DNA of 36,396 nucleotides, taken from Bacillota bacterium. Lineage in GTDB: Bacteria; Bacillota; Sulfobacillia; Sulfobacillales; Sulfobacillaceae. The notes beneath the pieces were generated by a model. The model ran no database searches. It was given only the letters and a program-made list of their open reading frames with translations, and was not told the origin of the DNA. Within the stretch, counting starts at the first letter, position 1; each line of letters starts with the position of its first letter. Where the stretch lies: contig JAJZBJ010000011.1 in assembly GCA_021798975.1 (NCBI GenBank), positions 1 to 36,396 on the forward strand, read 5' to 3'. The translations under genes and the position numbers were made by a program. This document shows positions 15,594-23,127 of the stretch, one piece after another.

Positions 15594-17102
15594 CTACCCA
15601 GGGCGGCGAAACGGATGCACCTTGTCGCGCGAGCGCCGATCGGTTCGGTCCAGTCCTTCGTGGTGGAAGAACAGTGCGCGCGCATTCGCGTTTACGATGC
15701 GCTGAAAGGAATCCGGCGAAAGCTCTGCTTCCAGACGCTCCATCTTTTCCCACTCTTGGGCGAAGTCTTGCGCCGGTCCGCCGCTGCCAAACAGCACCCG
15801 CTCCGCGCCGGCCGTGCGAATCGCTTCTTTAATGGCTCCCACCGGCGCTCTCGAGGTCTCCAGGTACACTTGCGGATGCCGCTCAGCCAGCACCAGCGAC
15901 TCCTCCAGATAGGGTGAGCGCTGGCCCATGGAATGCACGATGACCGGGACTTTCGGAAACTCCATGAGAAACTCATCCCAAAGGGCGGGACTGTCAAAGC
16001 GCAGGGGGGCCGGGCCGGGGCCGCTGTGCACCAAGAGCGGCCGCCCGAACGAGGAGAGTACTTCGCCCAGCTGGCGCATTGAGTCCGACCATGGAAACGC
16101 GCGATCCAATCCCGGATAGCAAAAGGCCCCAACGGCCCCGGCATTCATCACGTGGGCCAGATCGGCCGCATGTCCCGGGCGGGCCGGAGCCAAGGCTGCC
16201 CAACGGGGATTGTCACGGGCCGCCGCCAGCAGTTCTTCGGCCGCCGTTGCCGGTTCCGGCGACACCAGCAGCCCCCAATCCACCACCACGCGGCGTTCCG
16301 CCTCGGGTCCCAGGGCCCGTTTGGCGTCTAACGGCCGTCCTTCCAGGGGACGCACCATGGGCAGGTAGGCGGTGATGTCGGTCACGCCCAGTTGGATCAG
16401 CGGGGCCTCGGGATCACCGGCGATGAGAATGGTCTCCTGCTCATCGGCCATGCCCAGGACTCGACCTTGGTGGGTGATGAGAGCTCCGCCCACATAGGTC
16501 GCGCCTGAGAATCGGCCAGACAGCGGTGCCACCACCACCGTCGCGCTGATTTGCTGGCTGCGGCGAATGGCCAGTTCCTGGACTAGACCCCGTTCAGCCA
16601 GGGTACGAGGATTGGCCGCCATGACCACCAGATCAGGTGCCAGTTCCAGCGTGCTGACCCAGATGTCCTCGTCTAATGCGTCTAGCCCGGGCAGAATGAC
16701 GATGCGGCCCCACCGGGTCGAAATGGCCGCGATGCCCGGGCCGGGTTCGAACCATGGCCGCTCGGTCGGCTGGAACAACAGCTTGGCGTGGGAACCGGCC
16801 AACGTTCCATCTGGCTCGATAACCAGGGCCCGTTGCTGCTTCTTGCCGCTTTCCGGTTCCAGGGCGCGGATGCTGCCCGTCACCACCATGAGGTTGAGTT
16901 CGCGGGCTGCGCGGCTTAATCGCTCGGTATGGCGGTTGGGCAGGACCTCGACGGGATTGAGGCCCAAAAACCACTCCGGAAAAACCATCACGTCCACGCC
17001 GCGGCTGGCGGCGTACCGGATTTGCTCCAAGGCTCGAGAGGCGGCGGCCTCGACATCGCGTATGTAGGGGGCTTGGGCGACAGCAATGCGGGGGGTGGCC
17101 AA
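15594..17102 (-). CDS. Nitrilase-like/amidohydrolase-like fusion protein with degenerate active sites
   Basis: The protein has 502 residues. Residues 1-245 follow the carbon-nitrogen hydrolase fold: Glu43 in VFPEWFLG and Lys107 in SHAKLLFQ match two of the catalytic triad. The position of the nucleophile Cys (usually ICYD) reads ILPGLD, with Gly139 in its place. Residues 270-480 resemble an amidohydrolase-2 TIM barrel, keeping His359 (LLVHSG) and His390 (VIVHSMG). The first strand (VVVDWGLL) lacks the HxH metal motif, and FGSGGP has Gly where FGSDxP supplies the metal Asp. So both halves look catalytically impaired. The TTG start at 17102 follows AAGGAGGGAG. A good promoter lies upstream. A binding, regulatory or unusual catalytic role is possible; the function is unknown. 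Confidence 0.8.
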   Translation of the reverse strand: MATPRIAVAQAPYIRDVEAAASRALEQIRYAASRGVDVMVFPEWFLGLNPVEVLPNRHTERLSRAARELNLMVVTGSIRALEPESGKKQQRALVIEPDGTLAGSHAKLLFQPTERPWFEPGPGIAAISTRWGRIVILPGLDALDEDIWVSTLELAPDLVVMAANPRTLAERGLVQELAIRRSQQISATVVVAPLSGRFSGATYVGGALITHQGRVLGMADEQETILIAGDPEAPLIQLGVTDITAYLPMVRPLEGRPLDAKRALGPEAERRVVVDWGLLVSPEPATAAEELLAAARDNPRWAALAPARPGHAADLAHVMNAGAVGAFCYPGLDRAFPWSDSMRQLGEVLSSFGRPLLVHSGPGPAPLRFDSPALWDEFLMEFPKVPVIVHSMGQRSPYLEESLVLAERHPQVYLETSRAPVGAIKEAIRTAGAERVLFGSGGPAQDFAQEWEKMERLEAELSPDSFQRIVNANARALFFHHEGLDRTDRRSRDKVHPFRRPG

Positions 17103-17120
17103 GGTGCTCCCTCCTTCGAC

Positions 17121-17166
17121 TCTATTTCGGTGACCTGATTCTACCGGAAATAGAAAAAACTGGCAA
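17121..17166 (-). promoter_or_regulatory. Promoter of the fusion gene with overlapping inverted repeat
   Basis: On the minus strand TTGCCA (17166-17161), a 17-nt spacer and TAGAAT (17143-17138) give a strong housekeeping promoter (5/6 and 5/6). The -10 box lies between the arms of an inverted repeat, TCTATTTCGGT (17121-17131) and ACCGGAAATAGA (17143-17154), complementary except for one extra base. The right arm fills the spacer and the left arm covers the start site. This is a plausible repressor operator. The repeat is not a terminator for the plus strand, since A rather than T follows it. Confidence 0.6.
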
Positions 17167-17191
17167 TACGAACCGGGGCGGAAGCGCTGCG

Positions 17192-17457
17192 ATGAGGAGC
17201 GGGAGGGTCGAGGCCAGGGAGTCTTACCCGATTACACGCAGCGTGGATGCCAAAAATCTATCCTGTCCCCTGCCCATCATCCGCATGAAGAAGCCTTCGG
17301 GACGATTGAGGTGGGGGACGTCATTGAAGCGTGGGCTACCGACCCCGGTTCCCTCAGTGACGTGCGCGCTTGGACGCGCTGCGTAGGCCGCGACCTATTG
17401 GCAATAGACGAGGGCGAGGGTCCGGTGTTTCGGTTTGTGATACGGCGGAGCCATTAG
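17192..17457 (+). pseudogene. tusA: TusA-family sulfur carrier protein gene interrupted by a frameshift
   Basis: The first frame reads ITRSVDAKNLSCPLPIIRMKK, the N-terminal half of a TusA-like sulfur carrier with the Cys-Pro-Leu-Pro active site, then loses homology. From 17293 the neighbouring frame continues without a gap: AFGTIEVGDVIEAWATDPGS, then LSDVRAWTRCVGRDLL to TAG at 17455-17457. One missing G in AAGAAGCC (17288-17295) explains it: AAG-AAG-[G]CC would restore the frame. No slippery heptamer supports programmed frameshifting. The start is uncertain: ATG 17192, GTG 17243, or a rare ATT at 17231 placed 9 nt after AGGGAG. The 3' part lies antisense to the end of the nitrilase gene. It is either a recent pseudogene or a sequence error. 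TusA proteins relay sulfur in tRNA thiolation and in sulfur oxidation. Confidence 0.82.
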
Positions 17458-18487
17458 ATTCAAAGTCCCAGACTGTGTGCAAGAGGCTGTCAGCCCCCGG
17501 CCCTTTGGCGGCTTGGCTGGCCACCAGACTTTGCACCGCGTTTCCGGTGCGCCCCAAGATGCGGCTTTGGCCGTCAAAGTGAATATCCAAGAAATCCATC
17601 AGAAGTTGCGAATTGACCAGGACTTCGACGTTGCGGCACGCCGCCAGAGCCGTCAGGGATCCTTCCTCATCCCACTGCTGGCGGCGTAGACGGGCCGTTT
17701 CAGGCGGGTCGAAGGGCCACGGCTCGTCCCAGTACCAGGGATTGGCGGATGGCTGGGCCACCAGCCGGGCCCCTTTCTGGTCCAGCTTCTCCAGCACATT
17801 GACGAAATTCGGCTCGTTCGCGGTATGCGGTTTGACGAAGGCATCGTAGCAGATGGCGGTGGCCATCGGGATGTCGGTATCGGGCAGCCTAGTCACGGAT
17901 ACCGCTTGGTCCAGGGGGCCTGCCTTGAGCTCCAGCACGTCTTCTTGGGTGGGCACCAAGTTCACCTTTTTGGTGTGGTAGAACACATGGCCTTTGGGAT
18001 CGACGGTAAAGCTGAAGTTGTAAATCTTGGCGCTGCGCGGCTGGTAGCTATTGGTGTCGTATGTCCAGCGGCTCTCCGGGATGAGCGCGGACCCGGCCAC
18101 GACCGTCATGTTGTAGTCATGCGCCAGCCGGGACATGGTGCCGTGCCAGATGTGCCAGACGCGGGCTGCTCCATGCGCGAAGAAGGCCCGCTTGCTGCGA
18201 GTGGTGCCGTATTGAACCATGGTGCCTAAAAGCGGCCAGGTCTTCTTTTTGCCGATGGCCGTGAAGGCTTCCTCCAGGGTATGCACGCCCTGCAGCAAAT
18301 CTGGCTGGCCTTCGAGGAGCAAGAAGGTCGCGAGGTCTTCGGGAAACACGATCACGGCCGGACGGTCGGCCGTTCTCTGGGCTCGAGCGGCCTGAAAATA
18401 GCGATCAATCTTGTGATAGAACGCCTCTTTGGTGAAATAGTCGTCCGCACGCATGAAGGGTTGTGCACAAAAAATGTCGACGTCCAT
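17354..18487 (-). CDS. Carbon-nitrogen hydrolase (nitrilase superfamily)
   Basis: This protein of 377 residues has an intact nitrilase-superfamily triad: Glu50 in VFPEDL, Lys174 in HTKKVNLVPTQE and Cys213 in ATAICYDAF. It hydrolyses an amide or nitrile C-N bond; the substrate is unknown. It is longer than a minimal nitrilase (about 270), with insertions after the Glu and a C-terminal extension. The last 34 or so residues (from SNGSAVSQTE, rich in Arg and Pro) are encoded antisense to the frameshifted tusA. They look like read-through rather than conserved domain, so the original stop may have been lost. ATG 18487 follows AAAGGAG. It is divergent from urocanate hydratase and has its own promoter with a palindrome in the spacer. 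Confidence 0.85.
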   Translation of the reverse strand: MDVDIFCAQPFMRADDYFTKEAFYHKIDRYFQAARAQRTADRPAVIVFPEDLATFLLLEGQPDLLQGVHTLEEAFTAIGKKKTWPLLGTMVQYGTTRSKRAFFAHGAARVWHIWHGTMSRLAHDYNMTVVAGSALIPESRWTYDTNSYQPRSAKIYNFSFTVDPKGHVFYHTKKVNLVPTQEDVLELKAGPLDQAVSVTRLPDTDIPMATAICYDAFVKPHTANEPNFVNVLEKLDQKGARLVAQPSANPWYWDEPWPFDPPETARLRRQQWDEEGSLTALAACRNVEVLVNSQLLMDFLDIHFDGQSRILGRTGNAVQSLVASQAAKGPGADSLLHTVWDFESNGSAVSQTETPDPRPRLLPIGRGLRSASKRARH

Positions 18488-18533
18488 TGCTGGAATCTCC
18501 TTTAGGGGCTCCCGGCCCGGAGTGGCTTGGCTT

Positions 18534-18563
18534 ATTATATAGACGGAATGCGCGTTCCGGCAA
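18534..18563 (-). promoter_or_regulatory. Promoter of the nitrilase gene with a palindrome in its spacer
   Basis: On the minus strand TTGCCG (18563-18558), an 18-nt spacer and a perfect TATAAT (18539-18534) form the promoter; the leader to ATG 18487 is about 40 nt. The spacer holds CGGAATGCGCGTTCCG (18544-18559), symmetrical in 14 of 16 positions, which also lies 22 nt before the divergent hutU start. An operator acting on both genes is plausible. I see no clear plus-strand promoter for hutU in this 94-nt gap. Confidence 0.58.
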
Positions 18564-18581
18564 TTGGTGGGGGGTTATGGT

Positions 18582-20291
18582 ATGGACGAGCGGATGGACA
18601 CAGTCCTGCGCCAGCAAATCGACACGCAGGTGCGAACACGGCAAATTCGCGCCCTTCGGGGCACGCAGCTGGTCGCGAAAGGCTGGCCTCAGGAAGCTGT
18701 TCTGCGGATGCTCATGAACAACTTGGATCCCGAGGTGGCGGAGAATCCTGGTGAACTGGTGGTTTACGGCGGCCGCGGCAAGGCGGCCCGCAATTGGGAG
18801 GCCTTCGAAGCGATTATTGAGGCGCTGACGGAACTCGAGGATGATGAGACTCTCTTGATTCAATCCGGCAAGCCGGTGGGGATATTTGAAACCCATCCCC
18901 GGGCGCCGCGGGTGCTCATTGCCAACAGTCTCCTGGTACCGCGCTGGGCGACCTGGGACGAGTTCTGGAAGCTGGAGGCCATGGGACTGACGATGTATGG
19001 CCAAATGACGGCCGGCTCCTGGATTTACATCGGCAGTCAAGGCATTCTGCAAGGCACGTACGAGACGTTGGCGGAGGCAGCTCAGCAGCATTTTGGCGGA
19101 GACTTGCGCCATCGCATCGTGTTAACCGCTGGATTGGGCGGTATGGGCGGAGCTCAGCCCCTGGCCGTGACGATGAACGGAGGCGTCGCCTTGGTGGTGG
19201 AGGCGGACCCGGACCGCATCCGGCGCCGCTTGGAAACCCGTTACTTAGACCGCCAGGCGGTGGACTTGACAGATGCCTTGGCCCAGGCGGAAGCGGCCAA
19301 GAAGGCCGGCGAAGCGGTATCGATCGGAATTTTGGGCAATGCCGCGGAGATATTGCCGGAGCTCATCAAGCGCGGCTTCTATCCGGATATTGTCACCGAC
19401 CAGACCTCGGCCCACGATCCGCTGAACGGGTACTGGCCGGCGGGCTATTCGCTCGATGAGGCGCGGCGGCTGCGCCAGGCCGATCCGGAGCGGTATGTGC
19501 AGGAAAGCCGTGCGTCCATGGCCCGCCACGTGGAGGCCATGTTGGCCTTTCAAAAGGCGGGCGCAGTGGTATTCGACTACGGCAACAATATCCGCACGGT
19601 CGCCCGGGACGAAGGCGTGGCGGATGCTTTCCAGTTTCCCGGGTTTGTGCCGCAGTACATCCGCCCCCAGTTTGAAGAGGGCCGCGGCCCATTCCGCTGG
19701 GTGGCGCTGTCGGGGGACCCGGAGGACATCCGAAAGACGGACGCCAAAGTACTGGAGTTGTTCCCGCATGATACCCGGCTCCACCGCTGGATTACCATGG
19801 CCGAGGGCCGTGTGGCATTTCAAGGACTACCCTCGCGCATCTGTTGGCTCGGTTACGGAGAGCGGGCCAAGTTTGGGCTGGCGATTAACGAGATGGTGAA
19901 GAAGGGCGAGCTGAAGGCTCCCATTGTGATCGGACGCGACCATCTGGATTCGGGTTCCGTCGCATCGCCATTCCGAGAAACCGAGGCGATGAAAGACGGG
20001 TCGGATGCGATCGGCGACTGGCCTATCTTGAATGCGCTCTTGAATACGGCCGCCGGCGCCACATGGGTTTCGGTGCACCACGGCGGCGGCGTCGGCATGG
20101 GCAATTCTCTGCACGCCGGCATGGTCGTGGTGGCCGATGGAACGGAGGATGCCGACTGGCGTCTTTCGCATGTCCTGACCACCGATCCCGGCACGGGAGT
20201 GATGCGGCACGCCGACGCCGGGTACGAGAAGGCCCGGCGTGTGGCACGTGAGCGTGGGGTTAAAATCCCCATGCTGGATTCCGAGGAGTAA
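18582..20291 (+). CDS. hutU: Urocanate hydratase
   Basis: This NAD-dependent enzyme of histidine degradation turns urocanate into imidazolone propionate. The protein has 569 residues, normal for the family (about 550-560). Signatures seen are [26 protein letters not shown], the NAD-binding [25 protein letters not shown], and ICWLGYGER with the conserved Cys421. [17 protein letters not shown] is the C-terminal hallmark. ATG 18582 follows a G-rich site (GGTGGGGGG) by 7 nt and is preferred over the TTG at 18564. No hutH, hutI or hutG is in the window. A soluble histidine kinase gene begins 2 nt after its stop, an unusual partner. Confidence 0.96.
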   Translation: MDERMDTVLRQQIDTQVRTRQIRALRGTQLVAKGWPQEAVLRMLMNNLDPEVAENPGELVVYGGRGKAARNWEAFEAIIEALTELEDDETLLIQSGKPVGIFETHPRAPRVLIANSLLVPRWATWDEFWKLEAMGLTMYGQMTAGSWIYIGSQGILQGTYETLAEAAQQHFGGDLRHRIVLTAGLGGMGGAQPLAVTMNGGVALVVEADPDRIRRRLETRYLDRQAVDLTDALAQAEAAKKAGEAVSIGILGNAAEILPELIKRGFYPDIVTDQTSAHDPLNGYWPAGYSLDEARRLRQADPERYVQESRASMARHVEAMLAFQKAGAVVFDYGNNIRTVARDEGVADAFQFPGFVPQYIRPQFEEGRGPFRWVALSGDPEDIRKTDAKVLELFPHDTRLHRWITMAEGRVAFQGLPSRICWLGYGERAKFGLAINEMVKKGELKAPIVIGRDHLDSGSVASPFRETEAMKDGSDAIGDWPILNALLNTAAGATWVSVHHGGGVGMGNSLHAGMVVVADGTEDADWRLSHVLTTDPGTGVMRHADAGYEKARRVARERGVKIPMLDSEE

Positions 20292-20293
20292 GA

Positions 20294-21880
20294 ATGGAAG
20301 AGCGCATCAAACGATTTGAACTCGTGTCCGACATGTATCAATTTCTGCACGACCTGCCGGACGGGGTCGGCCGCCGCGAAATGGCCTTTCGCTGGTTGTT
20401 GAACTATGCCCGCATTGCGGACGAAAAGCTCATGTTGACGGTGGTGGACGCCGTCACGGGCACCATCAAGCCTGTCACCCAGGTCGGCGCCAGCCCGTCG
20501 GCCCGGGAGGCGTTTCGCGGCACATTTGTCGCGCATATCGAGGCGGCGCGCCAGACGCAGGCGCCGGTGATTGTTTCGCGTATCCAGGACAGTGACAATG
20601 CCCTCTTGAGGGAGTGGGCCCGGCTGGAGAATATTCGGACCCTGTGGACCTTTCCCTTAATCGTTCGTGGCACCGTCACCGGAACCCTGAGCGTGGGGTA
20701 CGCGGATGAGCGCGCCCTGACAGACTTCGCCGCCCAGTATTGGCGCCGCGTGAGCGAGTCGCTGGCCCTATTCGTGGCCATCGACGACCGCGGCAAGCAA
20801 TATCGCCTGCACCAGGGACGGTTGGAGGCAACCTTGGGACTCACGGGGTCGGGGGTCTTAGGTCTTTGGCCCACCGGCGACATTGCTTTTCACAACGAGC
20901 GCTTTCTGGAACTGTTCCATCTAGACCCGGATCAGGTGGTGGGACACTACACCAAGCTTTTGGCGCATCTGCGCAATCAACTGGTTGACCCGGACGCAGT
21001 GGAACGGACCATGGACGAGGTCAGCCGTCTAGCGTTAGAGCCGGTAGAGGTGGTCGCGGAGCTCAAAGGGCTGGTGCCGCGGTTTATCCGCATGCGGATG
21101 CGGCCGATGGGGGGGCAGGCCGGCCGCATGCAGGGGTGGCTCGCCATCTTCGATGACTACACGGATGAGCGCGACACGACCACCCGCCACCAAGCTTTTC
21201 TCTCGCTGGTGGCCCATGAGTTTCGAACCCCCCTGACCGTGATATCGGGCGTGGTGGAGTGGCTTTTGAGTGAAGGCATTGCCGATCCGGCGGTGGCTGA
21301 ACAGCTGCAAGTGATTTCCCGCGAGTCCACCCGGTTGACGCGCTTGATTCGTGAGGTCTGGATGAATGCGCACGTGGACGAACCGACCTGGCAGGGCCGC
21401 GAAACCAAGGTATCGCTGCTGGATTTGATTCGTGCGGAATTCAATCAGCGCCAGCTGATGGCGCCCGATCGCCACATGGTGTATGACGGTCCGGAACAGG
21501 TGGAAATCGTGGCCAATCCAGAGGTCGTCAATGCTATTGTGGCGGTGCTGGTCTCCAACGCGCTGCGCTTTTCGCCGTCCCATTCCGCGATTGACGTCGC
21601 GATCCGCGAAGACGCGGACATGGTGGAGCTCCAGGTAGCCGATCGGGGACCAGGCGTGGCTGAAGAGGTTGTGGAGGATTTGTTTGTGCGCATGCCGGAC
21701 CCGCGCCGTCGGTCAGCCGTGGGCGGTATTGGCATTGGTCTCTGGTTGTCGCATCAGTTTCTCAAGAAGATGGGCGGCCGCATTGAGTATCAGCCGCGCG
21801 ACGGGGGCGGGGCGGTCTTTACGGTGTGGTTTCCACGCCAATCGCTGAAGACCCGTGTGCGGCGATTGTCTCCTGAATAA
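20294..21880 (+). CDS. Soluble sensor histidine kinase (GAF-PAS-HisKA-HATPase)
   Basis: The protein has 528 residues and no membrane segment, so it is cytoplasmic. Residues 1-165 form a GAF-like domain (VGASPSAREAFRG, then TLWTFPLIVRGTVTGTLSVGY), and 175-290 a PAS-like domain (GVLGLWPTGDIAFHNERFLELF). HisKA has SLVAHEFRTPLTVISG, phospho-acceptor His308. The ATPase domain shows the N box LVSNALRFSPS, the G1 box DRGPGVAEE and the G2 box GIGIGLWLS. It starts 2 nt after hutU with the ribosome binding site (GAGGAG) inside hutU, implying coupled translation. It overlaps the convergent receiver gene by 62 bp, a likely partner. The signal is unknown; urocanate, histidine or a downstream product is a guess from context. 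Confidence 0.9.
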   Translation: MEERIKRFELVSDMYQFLHDLPDGVGRREMAFRWLLNYARIADEKLMLTVVDAVTGTIKPVTQVGASPSAREAFRGTFVAHIEAARQTQAPVIVSRIQDSDNALLREWARLENIRTLWTFPLIVRGTVTGTLSVGYADERALTDFAAQYWRRVSESLALFVAIDDRGKQYRLHQGRLEATLGLTGSGVLGLWPTGDIAFHNERFLELFHLDPDQVVGHYTKLLAHLRNQLVDPDAVERTMDEVSRLALEPVEVVAELKGLVPRFIRMRMRPMGGQAGRMQGWLAIFDDYTDERDTTTRHQAFLSLVAHEFRTPLTVISGVVEWLLSEGIADPAVAEQLQVISRESTRLTRLIREVWMNAHVDEPTWQGRETKVSLLDLIRAEFNQRQLMAPDRHMVYDGPEQVEIVANPEVVNAIVAVLVSNALRFSPSHSAIDVAIREDADMVELQVADRGPGVAEEVVEDLFVRMPDPRRRSAVGGIGIGLWLSHQFLKKMGGRIEYQPRDGGGAVFTVWFPRQSLKTRVRRLSPE

Positions 21881-22208
21881 GGGACTGCAATTGTGCCAGT
21901 TTGAAGGGTTTTTCAATATAGGCATGCACATCGGCCTTTTCTGCAGCTTGGGATAGTTCGGTCGATGCGGACATAAAGATCACCGGGACGGATGGATAAT
22001 GCGCGCGGATGTGCCGGGCTAACTCGACGCCTGGCATGTCGGGCAGGCGCAAGTCCATGAGGACCAAATCGGGGCATGTGGTCTCAAATTGTGCCACGGC
22101 GGCTTGGGCCGATGGGGCTTCGGCCACGGAGATGCCCACGCGCTCGAGGGCCAGCCGGACGACGTGGCGGATGCCAAACTCGTCATCGATGCATAGCACC
22201 AGCGGCAT
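21819..22208 (-). CDS. Stand-alone response regulator receiver (CheY-like)
   Basis: A single receiver domain of 129 residues without an output domain. The acidic pair Asp8-Asp9, phospho-acceptor Asp52 (LVLMDLRLPDMPG), Ser80 (IFMSAS) and Lys100 (YIEKPFKL) are all present, so it should be phosphorylatable. The last 20 or so residues (codons in the 62-bp overlap with the kinase gene) lie past the final helix. It is convergent with the histidine kinase and has its own promoter. It probably acts as a phosphate relay or a protein-binding regulator for the adjacent kinase; this is inferred from position. ATG 22208 follows GGGAGGA. Confidence 0.9.
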   Translation of the reverse strand: MPLVLCIDDEFGIRHVVRLALERVGISVAEAPSAQAAVAQFETTCPDLVLMDLRLPDMPGVELARHIRAHYPSVPVIFMSASTELSQAAEKADVHAYIEKPFKLAQLQSLIQETIAAHGSSAIGVETTP

Positions 22209-22234
22209 AACGGGTCCTCCCTCGGTGAGTCAGG

Positions 22235-22262
22235 TTGTTTTCGAAATCAGATCCGGTATGAT
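22235..22262 (+). promoter_or_regulatory. Possible promoter of the six-helix membrane protein gene
   Basis: TTGTTT (22235-22240), a 16-nt spacer and TATGAT (22257-22262; 5/6) lie ahead of ATG 22315. It overlaps the divergent promoter of the receiver gene, so the two could compete. The -35 match is weak (3/6). Confidence 0.33.
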
Positions 22263-22289
22263 TGTATAGACTTTGTTATCCTCGGGCAA
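22261..22289 (-). promoter_or_regulatory. Promoter of the receiver gene
   Basis: On the minus strand TTGCCC (22289-22284), exactly 17 nt, then TACAAT (22266-22261; 5/6). The predicted start, about 22254, leaves a 46-nt leader to ATG 22208. The -35 belongs to a recurring TTGCC type in this window. Confidence 0.47.
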
Positions 22290-22314
22290 GCATTTATTGG
22301 AAATGGGTGGTGCC

Positions 22315-23127
22315 ATGACGGTCATAAGGGATGCCTGGCAGGAACTATGGCAAAGGAATCGCGGGGGCGGGCTCTTGACCTTGGCTTTTTGGTATACCCT
22401 CATCACGACCGCGTATGAGTACATTGTGGTGAGCCGCATTGGGCCGTCTCTGCCGAAGAGTCTGCAGCAGATGTTCACCAATCCTGCGGCCGCCCCCGTC
22501 ATGCCGCACCTGGCCCCGCAACTCATCGTCCGCGTGGCATTGGCCTACCTGACCTTTTTGCTGATTGTTGTGCCGTTTTCCTTGGGCGGCCTATACGGCG
22601 GCATTGCGTCCGCCCTCCGGGAGCGCCCCACCTTTACCAACTTTTTGGCGTTCTTCCGCTTTGGATACCACAATTTTTGGCGTGCCCTCTCCCAGATCGT
22701 GCTATCCATTTTATACGCGGCGGTTCTGGTTCTGGCGACGTCGCTGTTGCTGTTGGGCCTCTCGCAAGTGCTGCATGCGGGGCCGGCGGTCAGCATCTTG
22801 TGGCTCATCTTGCTGGTGCTGGTCATGCTGTGGTTGGTAGCGACTGTGCTGTACTGGTTTGGATTTACCTTCTCGACCGGCGAAGCGCCTTTCCGGGGCC
22901 TAAGATTGGCGCTGCGGTGGGGGTGGGGCCACTTGGGCCAACTCTACGCGCAAACCATTTTGCTGGTGGGTCTGCTGTTGGCTGCGGTGATCGTGGTGGA
23001 GACCATCGTGCGGATGATTCCATTCTTAGGGGAACTGTTGGTGATTTTCGTGCTGGGGATGGTGATACCGGCATTCTTGGCCATCTATGCGCTCCTCGTG
23101 TTTCAGCAGTCCCAGGCAGGAAGCTAG
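22315..23127 (+). CDS. Six-helix integral membrane protein of unknown function
   Basis: A protein of 270 residues that is mostly hydrophobic. I count six transmembrane segments, at about 19-40, 70-96, 125-146, 158-184, 205-228 and 232-258, separated by short loops with basic residues. Glycines in VVPFSLGGLYGGIASALRERPTF and the repeated FRFGYHNFWRALSQ/LRWGWGHLGQLYAQ pattern suggest two related halves. No catalytic motif is recognised. ATG 22315 (MTVIRDAWQELW) is chosen; TTG 22273 and ATG 22303 are in-frame alternatives with no better ribosome binding site. Its stop TAG shares bases with that of the convergent J-domain gene. Confidence 0.72.
   Translation: MTVIRDAWQELWQRNRGGGLLTLAFWYTLITTAYEYIVVSRIGPSLPKSLQQMFTNPAAAPVMPHLAPQLIVRVALAYLTFLLIVVPFSLGGLYGGIASALRERPTFTNFLAFFRFGYHNFWRALSQIVLSILYAAVLVLATSLLLLGLSQVLHAGPAVSILWLILLVLVMLWLVATVLYWFGFTFSTGEAPFRGLRLALRWGWGHLGQLYAQTILLVGLLLAAVIVVETIVRMIPFLGELLVIFVLGMVIPAFLAIYALLVFQQSQAGS

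Noticed and set aside
16741-16760. A GGTTCGAACC-like stretch suggesting a tRNA T-arm
   Set aside because: It lies inside the fusion gene, and no acceptor stem or anticodon arm surrounds it. No tRNA was found in the window.
17121-17154. Reading the inverted repeat at the fusion promoter as a terminator
   Set aside because: On the plus strand it is followed by A's, not T's, and no plus-strand gene ends there. On the minus strand it lies across the promoter.
17288-17295. Programmed frameshift in tusA
   Set aside because: AAGAAGCC is not a slippery heptamer; a -1 slip would force a Lys tRNA onto GAA. A lost base is simpler.
18499-18510. CCTTTAGGGGCT here and its complement at 32822-32833 as a dispersed repeat
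   Set aside because: Only 12-13 bases, one copy in a ribosome binding region and one across the kynU stop; probably chance.
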